Assembly: GCF_019317285.1 (NCBI RefSeq)
Contig: NZ_CP079218.1
Coordinates: 5,766,001-5,830,000, forward strand
Reading direction: 5' to 3'
Length of the DNA stretch: 64,000 nucleotides
Source: Pedobacter sp. D749
GTDB lineage: Bacteria > Bacteroidota > Bacteroidia > Sphingobacteriales > Sphingobacteriaceae
The translations under genes and the position numbers were made by a program. The notes under the pieces were generated by a model that saw only the letters and a list, made by a program, of their open reading frames with translations, was not told where the DNA came from and searched no databases. Every line of letters starts with the position of its first letter. The stretch's first letter is position 1. This document shows, piece by piece, positions 34,040-42,474 of this stretch.

Positions 34040-34167
34040 CAGTCCTGCCATTCGCTTCAATCTTTTTGTTTTGTAGATTCCCTATTATCGTCATTGCGAG
34101 GAGGGACGACGAAGCAATCTTTTACTGTAAGTGCCAACAAAAAGGATTTCCGCTGCTGTCAGGTTTA
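34040..34167. repeat. Family C repeat carrying a complete family B repeat in its loop
   Basis: Arms: CAGTCCTGCCATTCGCTTC, AATCTTTTTGTT and AACAAAAAGGATTTCCG, CTGCTGTCAGGTTTA. The loop (34071-34135) contains TCGTCATTGCGAGGAGGG and ACGACGAAGCAATCTTTT, a family B element. The rest of the 33814-34365 gap is the gcvP terminator and AT-rich promoter DNA. Confidence 0.7.
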
Positions 34168-34342
34168 GGAATGAAAGGTTGTAAGTAAACCAATATTGCA
34201 ACTGTTACCTCTTTTGCACCTGTAGATAACTGGCATTTAAAAAATCGATAAGTTGGGTATAAAAGAATAACGTATCTGCATTTGATTTGTCATTAGTAAG
34301 GTAATGGGTCTTTTTTATATGTTTTAACCTTATTATAAATAT

Positions 34343-34350
34343 TATATTTG
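34343..34350 (+). promoter_or_regulatory. -7 box (TATATTTG) of the XRE regulator gene
   Basis: TATATTTG lies 15 nt before ATG 34366 and overlaps the longer candidate start at 34348, which it therefore excludes. Confidence 0.6.
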
Positions 34351-34365
34351 GGTTATCTATCAATT

Positions 34366-34578
34366 ATGACTAAAATCAACTATAATAGAATAAAGGCCGC
34401 TCTAGCTGAAAAAGGGATTACCAATAAAGAATTGGCTGATGCATTAAAAATTGCACCGGAGACCGTATCAAGCTGGTGTACGAATACGGCTCAGCCTTCA
34501 ATTAAAAGACTGTTTGATGTAGCAACATTTTTGGATGTTGAAGCAGGCGAGCTATTGGTTAGCTGGAGAAAGAGATAA
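34366..34578 (+). CDS. XRE-family helix-turn-helix regulator
   Basis: From ATG 34366 the protein has 70 residues and is one HTH_XRE domain: 'IKAALAEKGITNKELADAL', then the recognition-helix region 'APETVSSWCTNTAQPSIKRL', and 'LDVEAGELLVS'. It resembles Cro/C1-type repressors and YgzD-like short regulators. A restriction, toxin or phage partner is not adjacent, so its target is unknown; it may control itself, or the divergent/adjacent YceI gene (speculative). The upstream TTG start is excluded because it lies in the -7 box. Confidence 0.88.
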   Translation: MTKINYNRIKAALAEKGITNKELADALKIAPETVSSWCTNTAQPSIKRLFDVATFLDVEAGELLVSWRKR

Positions 34579-34630
34579 TATTTAGAGGTTGGAACAACTT
34601 TCCATCCTATGCCTTTTTAGGTTTAGCACA

Positions 34631-34670
34631 AAAACCCTCTACCTTAAACCTTCCGCCTTCTACCTTTCTA
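34631..34670 (-). repeat. Family G repeat, reverse orientation
   Basis: AAACCCTCTACCTTAAACC and TTCCGCCTTCTACCTTTC is the pyrimidine strand of the family G repeat. Confidence 0.55.
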
Positions 34671-34797
34671 TTCACATAAAAAAGTAAACAGATTAAACCT
34701 TAACACAATCCTGCAGTCAATAGAATGATTTTAAATAAATCAGATTATTTTTGAAAAAACTTAACATAGGTCAACGACAAGAGATTGGTAGTTGATT

Positions 34798-34805
34798 TAT
34801 ATTTG
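34798..34805 (+). promoter_or_regulatory. -7 box (TATATTTG) of the YceI gene
   Basis: TATATTTG lies 24 nt before ATG 34830, and downstream of the longer in-frame start at 34785, which cannot then be used. Confidence 0.6.
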
Positions 34806-34829
34806 TATCAAATTTTAAAAAACCAGAAA

Positions 34830-35417
34830 ATGAAATTAAAAATTAGCTCAATTTTTTTATTAGTGGCAGTAGTAGCATTGTCAGCCTTTAAAAACCCAAC
34901 CAAACCAGTAACTTATACTGTAGATGCAGCAAAATCGACCATCACCTGGATTGGTAAAAAAGTAACAGGTTCTCACAATGGAACAGTAGCTTTACAATCA
35001 GGTACATTAGCCGTTAATGGTAAAAGTGTAACTGGTGGTACTTTTGTTATCGATATGACTTCAATTAAAGATGCTGATGGCAGCGCAAAATTAGAAGGAC
35101 ACTTAAAAGCAGACGATTTCTTTGGTACAACTAAATTCCCAACTTCAACTTTCGTAATTACTAAAGTTGCGGGTTCAGGTGCTAATGTAACTGTAACAGG
35201 TAATTTAACCATCAAAGGTATCACTAAACCATTAAGCTTCCCTGCAACTGTAACTGTTAATGCAGATGGTACAGCTTCAGCTTTAGCTGGTAAAATCGTT
35301 GTAGACAGAACTAAATATGACATCAAATACGGTTCAAAATCATTCTTCGATAGCATTGGCGACAAAGCAATTGACGATAACTTCGAATTGACTGTTAAAT
35401 TGGTAGCTAAAAAATAA
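34830..35417 (+). CDS. YceI family periplasmic lipid-binding protein
   Basis: The start at ATG 34830 gives 195 residues with a signal peptide (MKLKISSIFLLVAVVALSAF). The mature protein is a YceI lipocalin-like barrel (PF04264): 'YTVDAAKSTITWIGKKV', 'GGTFVIDMTSIKD', 'LEGHLKADDFFGTTKFP', 'GNLTIKGITKPLSFPATV' and 'DRTKYDIKYGSKSFFDSIGD'. YceI proteins bind polyisoprenoid or amphiphilic lipids in the periplasm. The longer start at 34785 falls upstream of the promoter -7 box. A terminator follows at 35440-35471. Confidence 0.93.
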   Translation: MKLKISSIFLLVAVVALSAFKNPTKPVTYTVDAAKSTITWIGKKVTGSHNGTVALQSGTLAVNGKSVTGGTFVIDMTSIKDADGSAKLEGHLKADDFFGTTKFPTSTFVITKVAGSGANVTVTGNLTIKGITKPLSFPATVTVNADGTASALAGKIVVDRTKYDIKYGSKSFFDSIGDKAIDDNFELTVKLVAKK

Positions 35418-35439
35418 TTATTTCCGTCTCGGAAAAAGG

Positions 35440-35471
35440 AAAGCCTCGACATTTGTTGGGGCTTTTTTTTT
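35440..35471 (+). terminator. Rho-independent terminator of the YceI gene
   Basis: AAAGCCTCGACA-TTTG-TTGGGGCTTT pairs with two G-U wobbles and runs into nine T residues. Confidence 0.8.
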
Positions 35472-36486
35472 AACCGCAAAGTTTTAACCACAGAGTACAT
35501 TGAGTTTTACACAGAGCAACACAGAGACTCTATAGCTATAAGTACCCAGCTCTGTGACCTTTGTGGTAAAAAAGGTGCTATTTTTTGTTTAACCGCGAAA
35601 TGGCGCTAAGTTTTTACCACTGAGTGCATTGAGCTTAACACAGAGGAACACAGAGACTTTATAGCTATAGGTACCAAGCTCTGTGAACTTTGTGCCCTTC
35701 CTCTGTGACCTTTGTGGTAAAAAAGGTGCTATTTTTTGTTTAACCGCGAAATGGCGCTAAGTTTTTACCACTGAGTGCATTGAGCTTAACACAGAGGAAC
35801 ACAGAGACTTTATAGCTATAGGTACCCAGCTCTGTGAACTTTGTGCCCTTCCTCTGTGACCTTTGTGGTAAAAAAGGTGCTATTTTTTGTTTAAACGCGA
35901 AGGGGCGCTAAGTTTTACCACCGAGTGCATTGAGTTTTAAACAGAGCAACACAGAGACTCTATAGTTATAAGCACCCAGCTCTGTGAACTTTGTGCCTTT
36001 CTCCGTAGCCTTTGTGGTGAAAAAGGTGCTATTTTTTATTTAAACGCGAAGTGGCGCAAAGTTTTAACCACAGAGTACATTGAGTTTTACACAGAGCAAC
36101 ACAGAGACTCTATAGCTATAAGCACCCAACTCTGTGTACTTTGTGCCCTTCCTCTGTGACCTTTGTGGTAAAAAAGGTGCTATTTTTTATTTAAACGCGA
36201 AGTGGCGCAAAGTTTTAACCACAGAGTACATTGAGTTTTACACAGAGCAACACAGAGACTCTATAGCTATAAGTACCCAGCTCTGTGACCTTTGTGGTAA
36301 AAAAGGTGCTATTTTTTGTTTAACCGCGAAATGGCGCTAAGTTTTTACCACTAAGTGCATTGAGCTTAACACAGAGGGGTACAGAGTTTAAGTATAGATA
36401 TGTACCCAGCTCTGTGTACTTTGTGCCTTTCTCCGTGGCCTTTGTGGTAAAAAAGCAACTCTGCGTGCTTTGTGGTAAAAAACGGG
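35472..36486. repeat. Tandem array of seven ~150-bp hairpin units (family A)
   Basis: Unit starts, taken at AA(C/A)CGC(G)AA, are at about 35472, 35591, 35742, 35893, 36042, 36193 and 36322. Full units are 149-151 bp; the first and sixth lack a ~22-30-nt segment, and the last is more diverged. Each unit is one long inverted repeat: TTTTACCACTGAGTGCATTG and CACAGAGGAACACAGAG on the left, the palindromic centre TATAGCTATA, then CTCTGTGAACTTTGTG, CCTCTGTGACCTTTGTGG on the right. Short reading frames across it (36134, 36360) merely translate the repeat. Nothing else is in this 1.07-kb gap. Confidence 0.9.
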
Positions 36487-36491
36487 TTGGC

Positions 36492-37259
36492 TTATCTAAT
36501 CCTGAATCCGCCTTCAACAACATTAACAAAACCAGTTGCGGCGCTTTTGCCATGGTAGAACAAACACTCCCAGTTTTCTTCGGCTGCTCTCTTTCCAAAT
36601 TCTTTTCTTAATTCCATCGCCTTGCGACCGTCGAAATCGTATTTGGCAATAAAGTTTTTAACAAGTTCTTCAGGTTCAGGCAAAACATCGCCACCAAAAA
36701 ATACCTTTTGATTACCTTCTGTTAAAAGAAAAACCTGGTGATTTGGACAGTGTGCCCCTGTAAATTCGTAAGCAATAGTTTCATCCAATGCACCATCGCC
36801 CTCAACAAACTTCAATTGTGCATTACGTTGTACAAAATCGAAAATATCGGTGTGGTAAGACGATGAAGTGCTGCTAAATGCCGTTTCCCATTCTCCACGG
36901 TTAATCACGTACTCTGCATCAGGAAAACTTAATTCAACTTTATCATTTCCTTGCTTGTGGATCATGCCACCAGAATGGTCATAATGTAAGTGAGACATTA
37001 AAACTTTAGTTATATCAGTAGGATCGAAACCTGCATTACGGATATTTTTATGTAAAATCAGCTCGCCGTGGTCATCACTAAAACCTAAACCCGTATCAAA
37101 AAGTACGAGGTTGTTTTTCAGTTCAACCAAAAAAGGCTGAACATTGATGAATAATGAAGCAGGTCTGTCTTTATAACTATGAATAGCAGGGTCGAAAGGC
37201 ACAAATTTCTTTGATGCATCAACCGAATAGGTTCCTTCGAAGAGGGTGTGAACTTGCAA
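36492..37259 (-). CDS. MBL-fold metallo-hydrolase (AHL lactonase-like group)
   Basis: The 255-residue protein has the metal-binding motif 'MSHLHYDHSGG' (His90, His92, Asp94, His95), then His in 'FTGAHCPNHQ' and 'VFFGGDVLPE', and a terminal 'CLFYHGKS'. It resembles the AiiA/AttM-like lactonases and related hydrolases (PF00753) that hydrolyse lactones or esters. No quorum-sensing gene is nearby, so signal degradation is only one option. The stop codon lies 6 nt beyond the end of the tandem repeat array, so transcription of this gene runs into the array. Confidence 0.85.
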   Translation of the reverse strand: MQVHTLFEGTYSVDASKKFVPFDPAIHSYKDRPASLFINVQPFLVELKNNLVLFDTGLGFSDDHGELILHKNIRNAGFDPTDITKVLMSHLHYDHSGGMIHKQGNDKVELSFPDAEYVINRGEWETAFSSTSSSYHTDIFDFVQRNAQLKFVEGDGALDETIAYEFTGAHCPNHQVFLLTEGNQKVFFGGDVLPEPEELVKNFIAKYDFDGRKAMELRKEFGKRAAEENWECLFYHGKSAATGFVNVVEGGFRIR

Positions 37260-37283
37260 AATATGAATCTTTTAATGTTTATA

Positions 37284-37291
37284 CAAAGGTA
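37284..37291 (-). promoter_or_regulatory. Candidate -7 box (TACCTTTG, minus strand) for the MBL hydrolase
   Basis: CAAAGGTA on the plus strand reads TACCTTTG on the minus strand, 24 nt before the start codon at 37259. Confidence 0.5.
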
Positions 37292-37537
37292 ACAATCTAA
37301 ACCTGAGTATTTGTTTTGGTAAAAGCCTGGATACTTCCTTTTTTTGTAAAATAGCATATTTAAATTTCTCTCTTGAACCTCTGAATTATAATTTCCCATT
37401 CGCTATTCTCATTGCAGAAAGGTATTTCGAAGTAAAACCTAACTTTTTGTATTTAAATGCTTTGTACAATAGCACATTAAAGTTTACCACCAGCGTATTC
37501 AATTAAAATGTATATTTACTGTTCGGAGACAGAATAA

Positions 37538-39238
37538 ATGGAAAAAAGATGGGTACTGGCATCAGATTGTAATGATGATACGGTAGCAAAAATAGCAGAA
37601 CAACTTAACATTGACCGATCACTTGCACAGATCCTCGTGCAGCGGAATATCTGTGATTTTGATCAGGCGAAAGATTTCTTCAGACCAGATCTTCATCACC
37701 TTCATGATCCTTTTTTAATGAAGGATATGGATGTTGCAATCGCCCGTATCGAAACTGCATTAGCAACACATGAAAAAATATTGATCTATGGCGATTACGA
37801 TGTGGATGGTACAACTTCTGTAGCACTGGCCTTCAGTTTCTTTTCGCAGCTCACTAAAAATATAGAATATTATATCCCCGATCGCTACCTGGAAGGTTAT
37901 GGCATTTCTACTGCTGGAATTGACTACGCTAGCGAAAATGGATTCTCGTTAATTATAGCATTAGATTGTGGAATAAAATCGATCGATAAAATCGATTATG
38001 CCAATACTTTAGGCGTCGATTTCATTATCTGCGATCACCATTTACCTGGAGATGAACTGCCTCAGGCTATTGCCGTTTTAGATCCTAAACGTTCAGACTG
38101 TCCATATCCTTTTAAAGAACTGGCCGGCTGCGGGATCGGTTTTAAACTGGCACAGGCCTATGCACAAAAACATGGACTAGCAAAAGAAACTTACCTCCAG
38201 TATCTTGATTTAGTAATGGTGAGCATCGCGGCCGATATCGTTCCTGTAGTAGGGGAGAACAGAATTTTAGCTTATTATGGGCTTAAAAAACTCAACTCCA
38301 ATCCTTGCGAAGGCTTACGGGCCTTAATGGAAGTTTCAGGCAAAACGGAAAATTATACCATTACTGATGTGGTTTTCACATTAGGTCCGCGGATTAATGC
38401 TGCTGGCAGAATAGACCACGCTAAACATGCCGTTGCTATGCTACTCTGCCAGGTAGATAGTAACTCACTGGAGCAAAGCGAACTCATCAACCTTAAAAAT
38501 ACAGAACGCAAAACCTACGATCAGGACATTACCCGTGAAGCTTTGGCTTTAATTGGCGAAAGTGATATCCTGATTAACAAAAAAACGACTGTCGTTTTTA
38601 ACGAGAACTGGCATAAAGGGGTTATCGGGATTGTAGCTTCGCGTTTAACTGAAAAGTATTATCGCCCAACGATTGTATTAACAAAGTCTAACGGACATGT
38701 AGCAGGTTCTTGCCGGTCGGTAGTTGGTTTTGATTTATACGAGGCCTTAAGTGGTTGCGCTCATTTATTAGATCAGTATGGCGGGCATAAATTTGCTGCA
38801 GGCTTAACCATGCAACAACACAATGTAGATGCCTTTGTTGATAAGTTTGAAGAAATTGTGGCAGCAAGCATCACAGAAGAGCTGCTTACACCAATGATCA
38901 GGATTGACGCCGAAATTGAACTGGCGCAGATAGATGGCAAGTTTTACAGGGTTTTATCACAGATGGGGCCATTCGGGCCAGAAAATATGGCACCTATATT
39001 TGTTACCCATAACGTATATCTCGCACAGCATGCCATGGCAGTTGGCCAAAATCATTTAAAAATTAATATAAAACAACAAAATTCGCCTATTTTTGAAGGC
39101 ATTGCTTTCGGGCTGGCCGAATTTCAAAACCTTTTACAACCAAAAGTACCTTTTTCGGTTTGTTATACGTTAGAAGAAAACGTATGGAAAGATAAGAAGC
39201 GTTTGCAGTTAAATATTAAAGGAATAAAAGTTAATTAA
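37538..39238 (+). CDS. recJ: Single-stranded-DNA-specific exonuclease RecJ
   Basis: The 566-residue protein contains the DHH phosphoesterase motifs 'GDYDVDGTTS' (residues 85-94) and 'CDHHLPGD' (Asp166-His167-His168), then 'ADIVPVVGENR', the DHHA1 part with 'GVIGIVASRLTEKY' and 'GGHKFAAGLTM', and the C-terminal OB-like domain 'MGPFGPENMAPIF'. RecJ degrades single-stranded DNA 5' to 3' in recombination and mismatch repair. The start ATG 37538 gives the expected length. lptB follows in the same direction, separated by a hairpin repeat. Confidence 0.95.
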   Translation: MEKRWVLASDCNDDTVAKIAEQLNIDRSLAQILVQRNICDFDQAKDFFRPDLHHLHDPFLMKDMDVAIARIETALATHEKILIYGDYDVDGTTSVALAFSFFSQLTKNIEYYIPDRYLEGYGISTAGIDYASENGFSLIIALDCGIKSIDKIDYANTLGVDFIICDHHLPGDELPQAIAVLDPKRSDCPYPFKELAGCGIGFKLAQAYAQKHGLAKETYLQYLDLVMVSIAADIVPVVGENRILAYYGLKKLNSNPCEGLRALMEVSGKTENYTITDVVFTLGPRINAAGRIDHAKHAVAMLLCQVDSNSLEQSELINLKNTERKTYDQDITREALALIGESDILINKKTTVVFNENWHKGVIGIVASRLTEKYYRPTIVLTKSNGHVAGSCRSVVGFDLYEALSGCAHLLDQYGGHKFAAGLTMQQHNVDAFVDKFEEIVAASITEELLTPMIRIDAEIELAQIDGKFYRVLSQMGPFGPENMAPIFVTHNVYLAQHAMAVGQNHLKINIKQQNSPIFEGIAFGLAEFQNLLQPKVPFSVCYTLEENVWKDKKRLQLNIKGIKVN

Positions 39239-39252
39239 CTATAAAATAAATT

Positions 39253-39314
39253 CGTCATGCTGAACTTGTTTCAGCATCTAATTAGAAAGATCCTGAACTA
39301 AATTCAGGATGACG
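39253..39314 (+). repeat. Three-way-junction hairpin repeat 13 nt before lptB (copy 2)
   Basis: CGTCAT and ATGACG pair as the outer stem; GCTGAA-cttgt-TTCAGC and TCCTGAA-ctaaa-TTCAGGA are inner hairpins. The same element lies at 12385-12446, with the same orientation and the same 13-nt distance to the start codon. Confidence 0.75.
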
Positions 39315-39327
39315 GAGCAATCAATAT

Positions 39328-40068
39328 ATGATATTAAAAGCCGAAAATCTGGTCAAAAAATACAAACAGCGTACTGTTGTAAACAACGTTTCCTTTAACG
39401 TAAGTCAAGGAGAAATTGTTGGACTTTTAGGCCCGAATGGAGCAGGGAAAACAACTTCCTTTTACATGATCGTAGGTTTGATCAAACCAAATGAAGGCCG
39501 CATTTTCTTAGAGGAAGAAGACATTACCGAAGATCCGATGTACCGCAGGGCGCAAAAAGGAATTGGTTATTTAGCTCAGGAAGCATCTGTTTTTAGAAAA
39601 CTTACTGTAGAAGATAATATCCTGGCCATTTTGGAAATGAGTAAATTGACGAAGGAAGAACAGCGAGATAAACTCGAAGAACTGATCAACGAGTTTAGTT
39701 TACACAAAGTGCGTAAAAACCGTGGCGATTTATTGTCAGGAGGTGAACGCCGTCGCACGGAAATTGCCCGTGCTCTGGCCGCAAATCCTAATTTTATTTT
39801 ATTGGATGAACCATTTGCAGGGGTAGATCCAATTGCTGTAGAAGAAATTCAGAGTATTGTCGCCAAACTGAAACATAAAAATATTGGAATCTTAATTACC
39901 GATCACAACGTGCAGGAAACACTGTCGATTACCGATAGGGCATACTTGCTTTTTGAAGGGAAAATTTTAGAACAAGGTGTTCCTGAAGTTTTGGCTGAAA
40001 ACGAAATGGTTAGAAAAGTGTATTTAGGGTCGAATTTCGTATTGAAACGTAAGAAATTTGATGTTTAA
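39328..40068 (+). CDS. lptB: LPS export ABC transporter ATP-binding protein LptB
   Basis: The 246-residue ATPase has Walker A 'GPNGAGKTT' (35-43), 'IGYLAQEASVFRKLTV' (Q-loop with the AQEASVFR motif diagnostic of LptB), signature 'LLSGGERRRTEIARAL', Walker B 'FILLDEPFAGVDPIA' and 'LITDHNV'. LptB powers extraction of lipopolysaccharide from the inner membrane with LptF/LptG, which are encoded elsewhere. The gene is preceded by recJ and a hairpin repeat. Confidence 0.95.
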   Translation: MILKAENLVKKYKQRTVVNNVSFNVSQGEIVGLLGPNGAGKTTSFYMIVGLIKPNEGRIFLEEEDITEDPMYRRAQKGIGYLAQEASVFRKLTVEDNILAILEMSKLTKEEQRDKLEELINEFSLHKVRKNRGDLLSGGERRRTEIARALAANPNFILLDEPFAGVDPIAVEEIQSIVAKLKHKNIGILITDHNVQETLSITDRAYLLFEGKILEQGVPEVLAENEMVRKVYLGSNFVLKRKKFDV

Positions 40069-40236
40069 TAATATTCAACAAACAATATTTAAATTAGAGT
40101 GTTGCCTATTTGCGACGTTAAACCAAAAGCTATAAAATTTTACTGTGTATAAAAATCTCTGTTTATCCCCGTTAAACCAAGGGGCAGATGTGAAAATCTG
40201 TGGCAACATGATGCCAGTTAATTCTAACATTTAAAG

Positions 40237-41754
40237 ATGGCATTTGTAAATTCAATTTTTACCTGGTTAATGAAAAAGCGGATCCACCAGATCGAACTTT
40301 TTATGAAATATCCCCATGATGTTCAGGAAGAGTGGTTCCATAATTTGATTGATAGTGCCGAAAATACCGAATGGGGCAAGTTGTACGATTATAAATCGAT
40401 CTTAACTCCACAACAATACCAGGAGCGTGTTCCGATTCAAAACTACGATACCTTAAAGCCTTACATTGAGCGCATGCTTAATGGCGAACAGAACATCCTA
40501 TGGCCATCTGATGTCAAATGGTTTGCAAAATCATCAGGTACCACGAGTGATAGAAGTAAATTTATCCCGGTTTCTCCGGAATCTTTGGAAGAATGCCATT
40601 TTAAAGGTGGCAAGGACATGCTTTCCATTTATTGCAATAACCGCCCGGATAACCAGATGTTTACCGGAAAAGGTTTGGTTTTAGGTGGCAGCCATCAGGT
40701 TAACCAGTTAAACGAAGATTGTTTTTATGGCGATTTATCGGCTGTACTGATTAAAAACCTGCCAATTTGGGCTGAATATTACCGTACGCCTGATATGTCT
40801 ATCGCTTTGATGGACAATTACGAAATCAAGATGGATAGAATGGCTGAAGCCACCATAAATGAAAATGTGACCAGTATTTCGGGCGTACCCACCTGGACTA
40901 TCGTATTGGCTAAAAAAGTGCTGGAACTTACCGGAAAGCAAAATTTACTGGAGGTTTGGCCAAATTTAGAATTATATATCCACGGAGCAGTAAATTTCGC
41001 GCCTTATCGTGAACAGTTTAAACAGCTGATTCCGTCCGCCGACATGTATTATCTGGAAACTTACAATGCGTCCGAAGGATTTTTCGGTATTCAGGACCAG
41101 GATAACTCAGAAGAAATGTTGCTGATGCTGGATTACGGTATTTTCTACGAATTTGTTCCGATGGAAAACATTGGAGAAGAGAATCCTAAGGCTTTGTTGC
41201 TGGGCGAAGTAGAACTGCATAAAAACTACGCTATTGTGATTTCTACCAATGGTGGCTTATGGCGTTACATGATCGGCGATACCATTCAATTTACTTCTCT
41301 TTCTCCCTACCGCATTAAAATTACAGGACGTACCAAACACTTTATCAATGCTTTTGGCGAAGAAGTGATTATTGATAATGCAGAACAGGCCCTAACTAAA
41401 GCCTGCCAGGAAACTGGTGCCGAAATAAAAGATTATACCGCCGGACCAATCTATTTTAAAGATGAAAAAGCCGGAGGGCATGAGTGGATCATCGAATTTG
41501 ATAAACAGCCTAGCGATTTTGAAAAGTTCGTTGATATTATGGACAATACACTCCGCGAAGTAAACTCCGATTATGATGCCAAACGCTTTAAGGATATGGC
41601 ACTGGCCCGTCCTAAAGTACATAATGCGCCCGCAAATACTTTCTATAATTGGTTAAAAGCAAAAGATAAACTAGGCGGACAGCATAAAGTACCACGTTTA
41701 GCTAATGAGCGAAAATATGTTGATGATATTCTGGATATGATGAAATCTTCTTAA
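40237..41754 (+). CDS. GH3-family adenylating/acyl-acid-amido synthetase-like protein
   Basis: The 505-residue protein matches the GH3 auxin-responsive promoter family (PF03321): ATP-binding 'WFAKSSGTTSDRSKFIPVS' near residue 98, 'YNASEGFFGIQ' near 280, 'GLWRYMIGDTIQF' near 345 and 'RTKHFINAFGEEV' near 370. Plant GH3 enzymes adenylate jasmonate or indoleacetate and join amino acids. Bacterial homologues are widespread in Bacteroidota with no settled substrate. The catalytic motifs are intact, so I expect an active acyl-adenylate-forming enzyme. It is monocistronic; the 168 nt upstream contain no recognisable repeat. Confidence 0.88.
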   Translation: MAFVNSIFTWLMKKRIHQIELFMKYPHDVQEEWFHNLIDSAENTEWGKLYDYKSILTPQQYQERVPIQNYDTLKPYIERMLNGEQNILWPSDVKWFAKSSGTTSDRSKFIPVSPESLEECHFKGGKDMLSIYCNNRPDNQMFTGKGLVLGGSHQVNQLNEDCFYGDLSAVLIKNLPIWAEYYRTPDMSIALMDNYEIKMDRMAEATINENVTSISGVPTWTIVLAKKVLELTGKQNLLEVWPNLELYIHGAVNFAPYREQFKQLIPSADMYYLETYNASEGFFGIQDQDNSEEMLLMLDYGIFYEFVPMENIGEENPKALLLGEVELHKNYAIVISTNGGLWRYMIGDTIQFTSLSPYRIKITGRTKHFINAFGEEVIIDNAEQALTKACQETGAEIKDYTAGPIYFKDEKAGGHEWIIEFDKQPSDFEKFVDIMDNTLREVNSDYDAKRFKDMALARPKVHNAPANTFYNWLKAKDKLGGQHKVPRLANERKYVDDILDMMKSS

Positions 41755-41857
41755 ATTTTAAAAAAAAACTCATTTAGGCGTGTTGGTCTGAGGGATATTT
41801 ATTGTATACATTAATATAAACGGCAGATGGATAAAGAAGGTGAATTGGCCCGAAATA

Positions 41858-41972
41858 TCGTCATTTCGACCGCAGTGAAGAAATCTTTTAAATTTGATTT
41901 CAATAACCTTTGGTAAATAGATCTCTCCATTTCGCTGCGCTACATCCGATAACTATCGGGTCGAGATGACGA
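41858..41972. repeat. Paired family B repeats forming a long inverted repeat
   Basis: TCGTCATTTCGACCGCAGTG at the left end and GGGTCGAGATGACGA at the right end are inverted. The inner palindrome CCGATAACTATCGG (41946-41959) also occurs at 10829-10842. The 41755-42069 gap otherwise shows nothing. Confidence 0.7.
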
Positions 41973-42069
41973 CTATCCTGTTGTCTGTAGATGTTAGTTT
42001 GTCGAAGACCTTTTAAGTCAATTGTAAGTTTAGTTTGATATTTTTTATATTTATTAACGTTAATCGATC

Positions 42070-42474
42070 ATGAAGAATTTACTCTTTTTTTTTATTCTGA
42101 CGTCATCAATATACCAATCAAAAGCTCAGGTAAAGGAAAGTCATAAGGCACAGATTGCCTATAAAATTGTAGAAACTTCTCCGCGCTGCAAACAGCTAAC
42201 TAAAGGCTTGTACGAAAGGATTGTTAAAAATGGTGGCACATCTTATGGTATTATGCTCGAGAGTAGCCCTAACCCTAAAACCGATCCATCGCAGGAATAC
42301 TCAAAAACCTATAATTTTAACCTTCACGAAAGTTATGCCGATAGGATGCCTATTCTTGCGAGGTTTGTATTTGACCCAAAAAAGCAACAGCTTTACGAAG
42401 AAGATGTAGTAAACAATAAACTGATTGCAATCGCTTTCGATAAAAAGTTATTGACGCTTTTTAATCAAAAATAG
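42070..42474 (+). CDS. Small exported protein of unknown function
   Basis: The 134-residue protein has a signal peptide (MKNLLFFFILTSSIYQSKAQ, cleavage near residue 19). The mature part contains one Cys ('TSPRCKQLTKGLYERI') and a hydrophilic C-terminal half ending 'AIAFDKKLLTLFNQK'. I recognise no family. Its stop codon abuts the start of the DUF2306 gene (TAG-ATG), so it is the first gene of at least a two-gene operon with that membrane protein. Confidence 0.7.
   Translation: MKNLLFFFILTSSIYQSKAQVKESHKAQIAYKIVETSPRCKQLTKGLYERIVKNGGTSYGIMLESSPNPKTDPSQEYSKTYNFNLHESYADRMPILARFVFDPKKQQLYEEDVVNNKLIAIAFDKKLLTLFNQK

Noticed and set aside
34973..35500. 175-codon frame antisense to the YceI gene
   Set aside because: Shadow of a strongly supported gene; its start lies in repeat DNA and it has no family features.
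35472..36486. CRISPR array
   Set aside because: The units are ~150 bp and near identical end to end without unique spacers, and no cas gene is present.
36134..36611. Reading frames of 60-90 codons within the tandem array (both strands)
   Set aside because: They translate the repeat units themselves, with the same peptide recurring per unit, and have no start signals.
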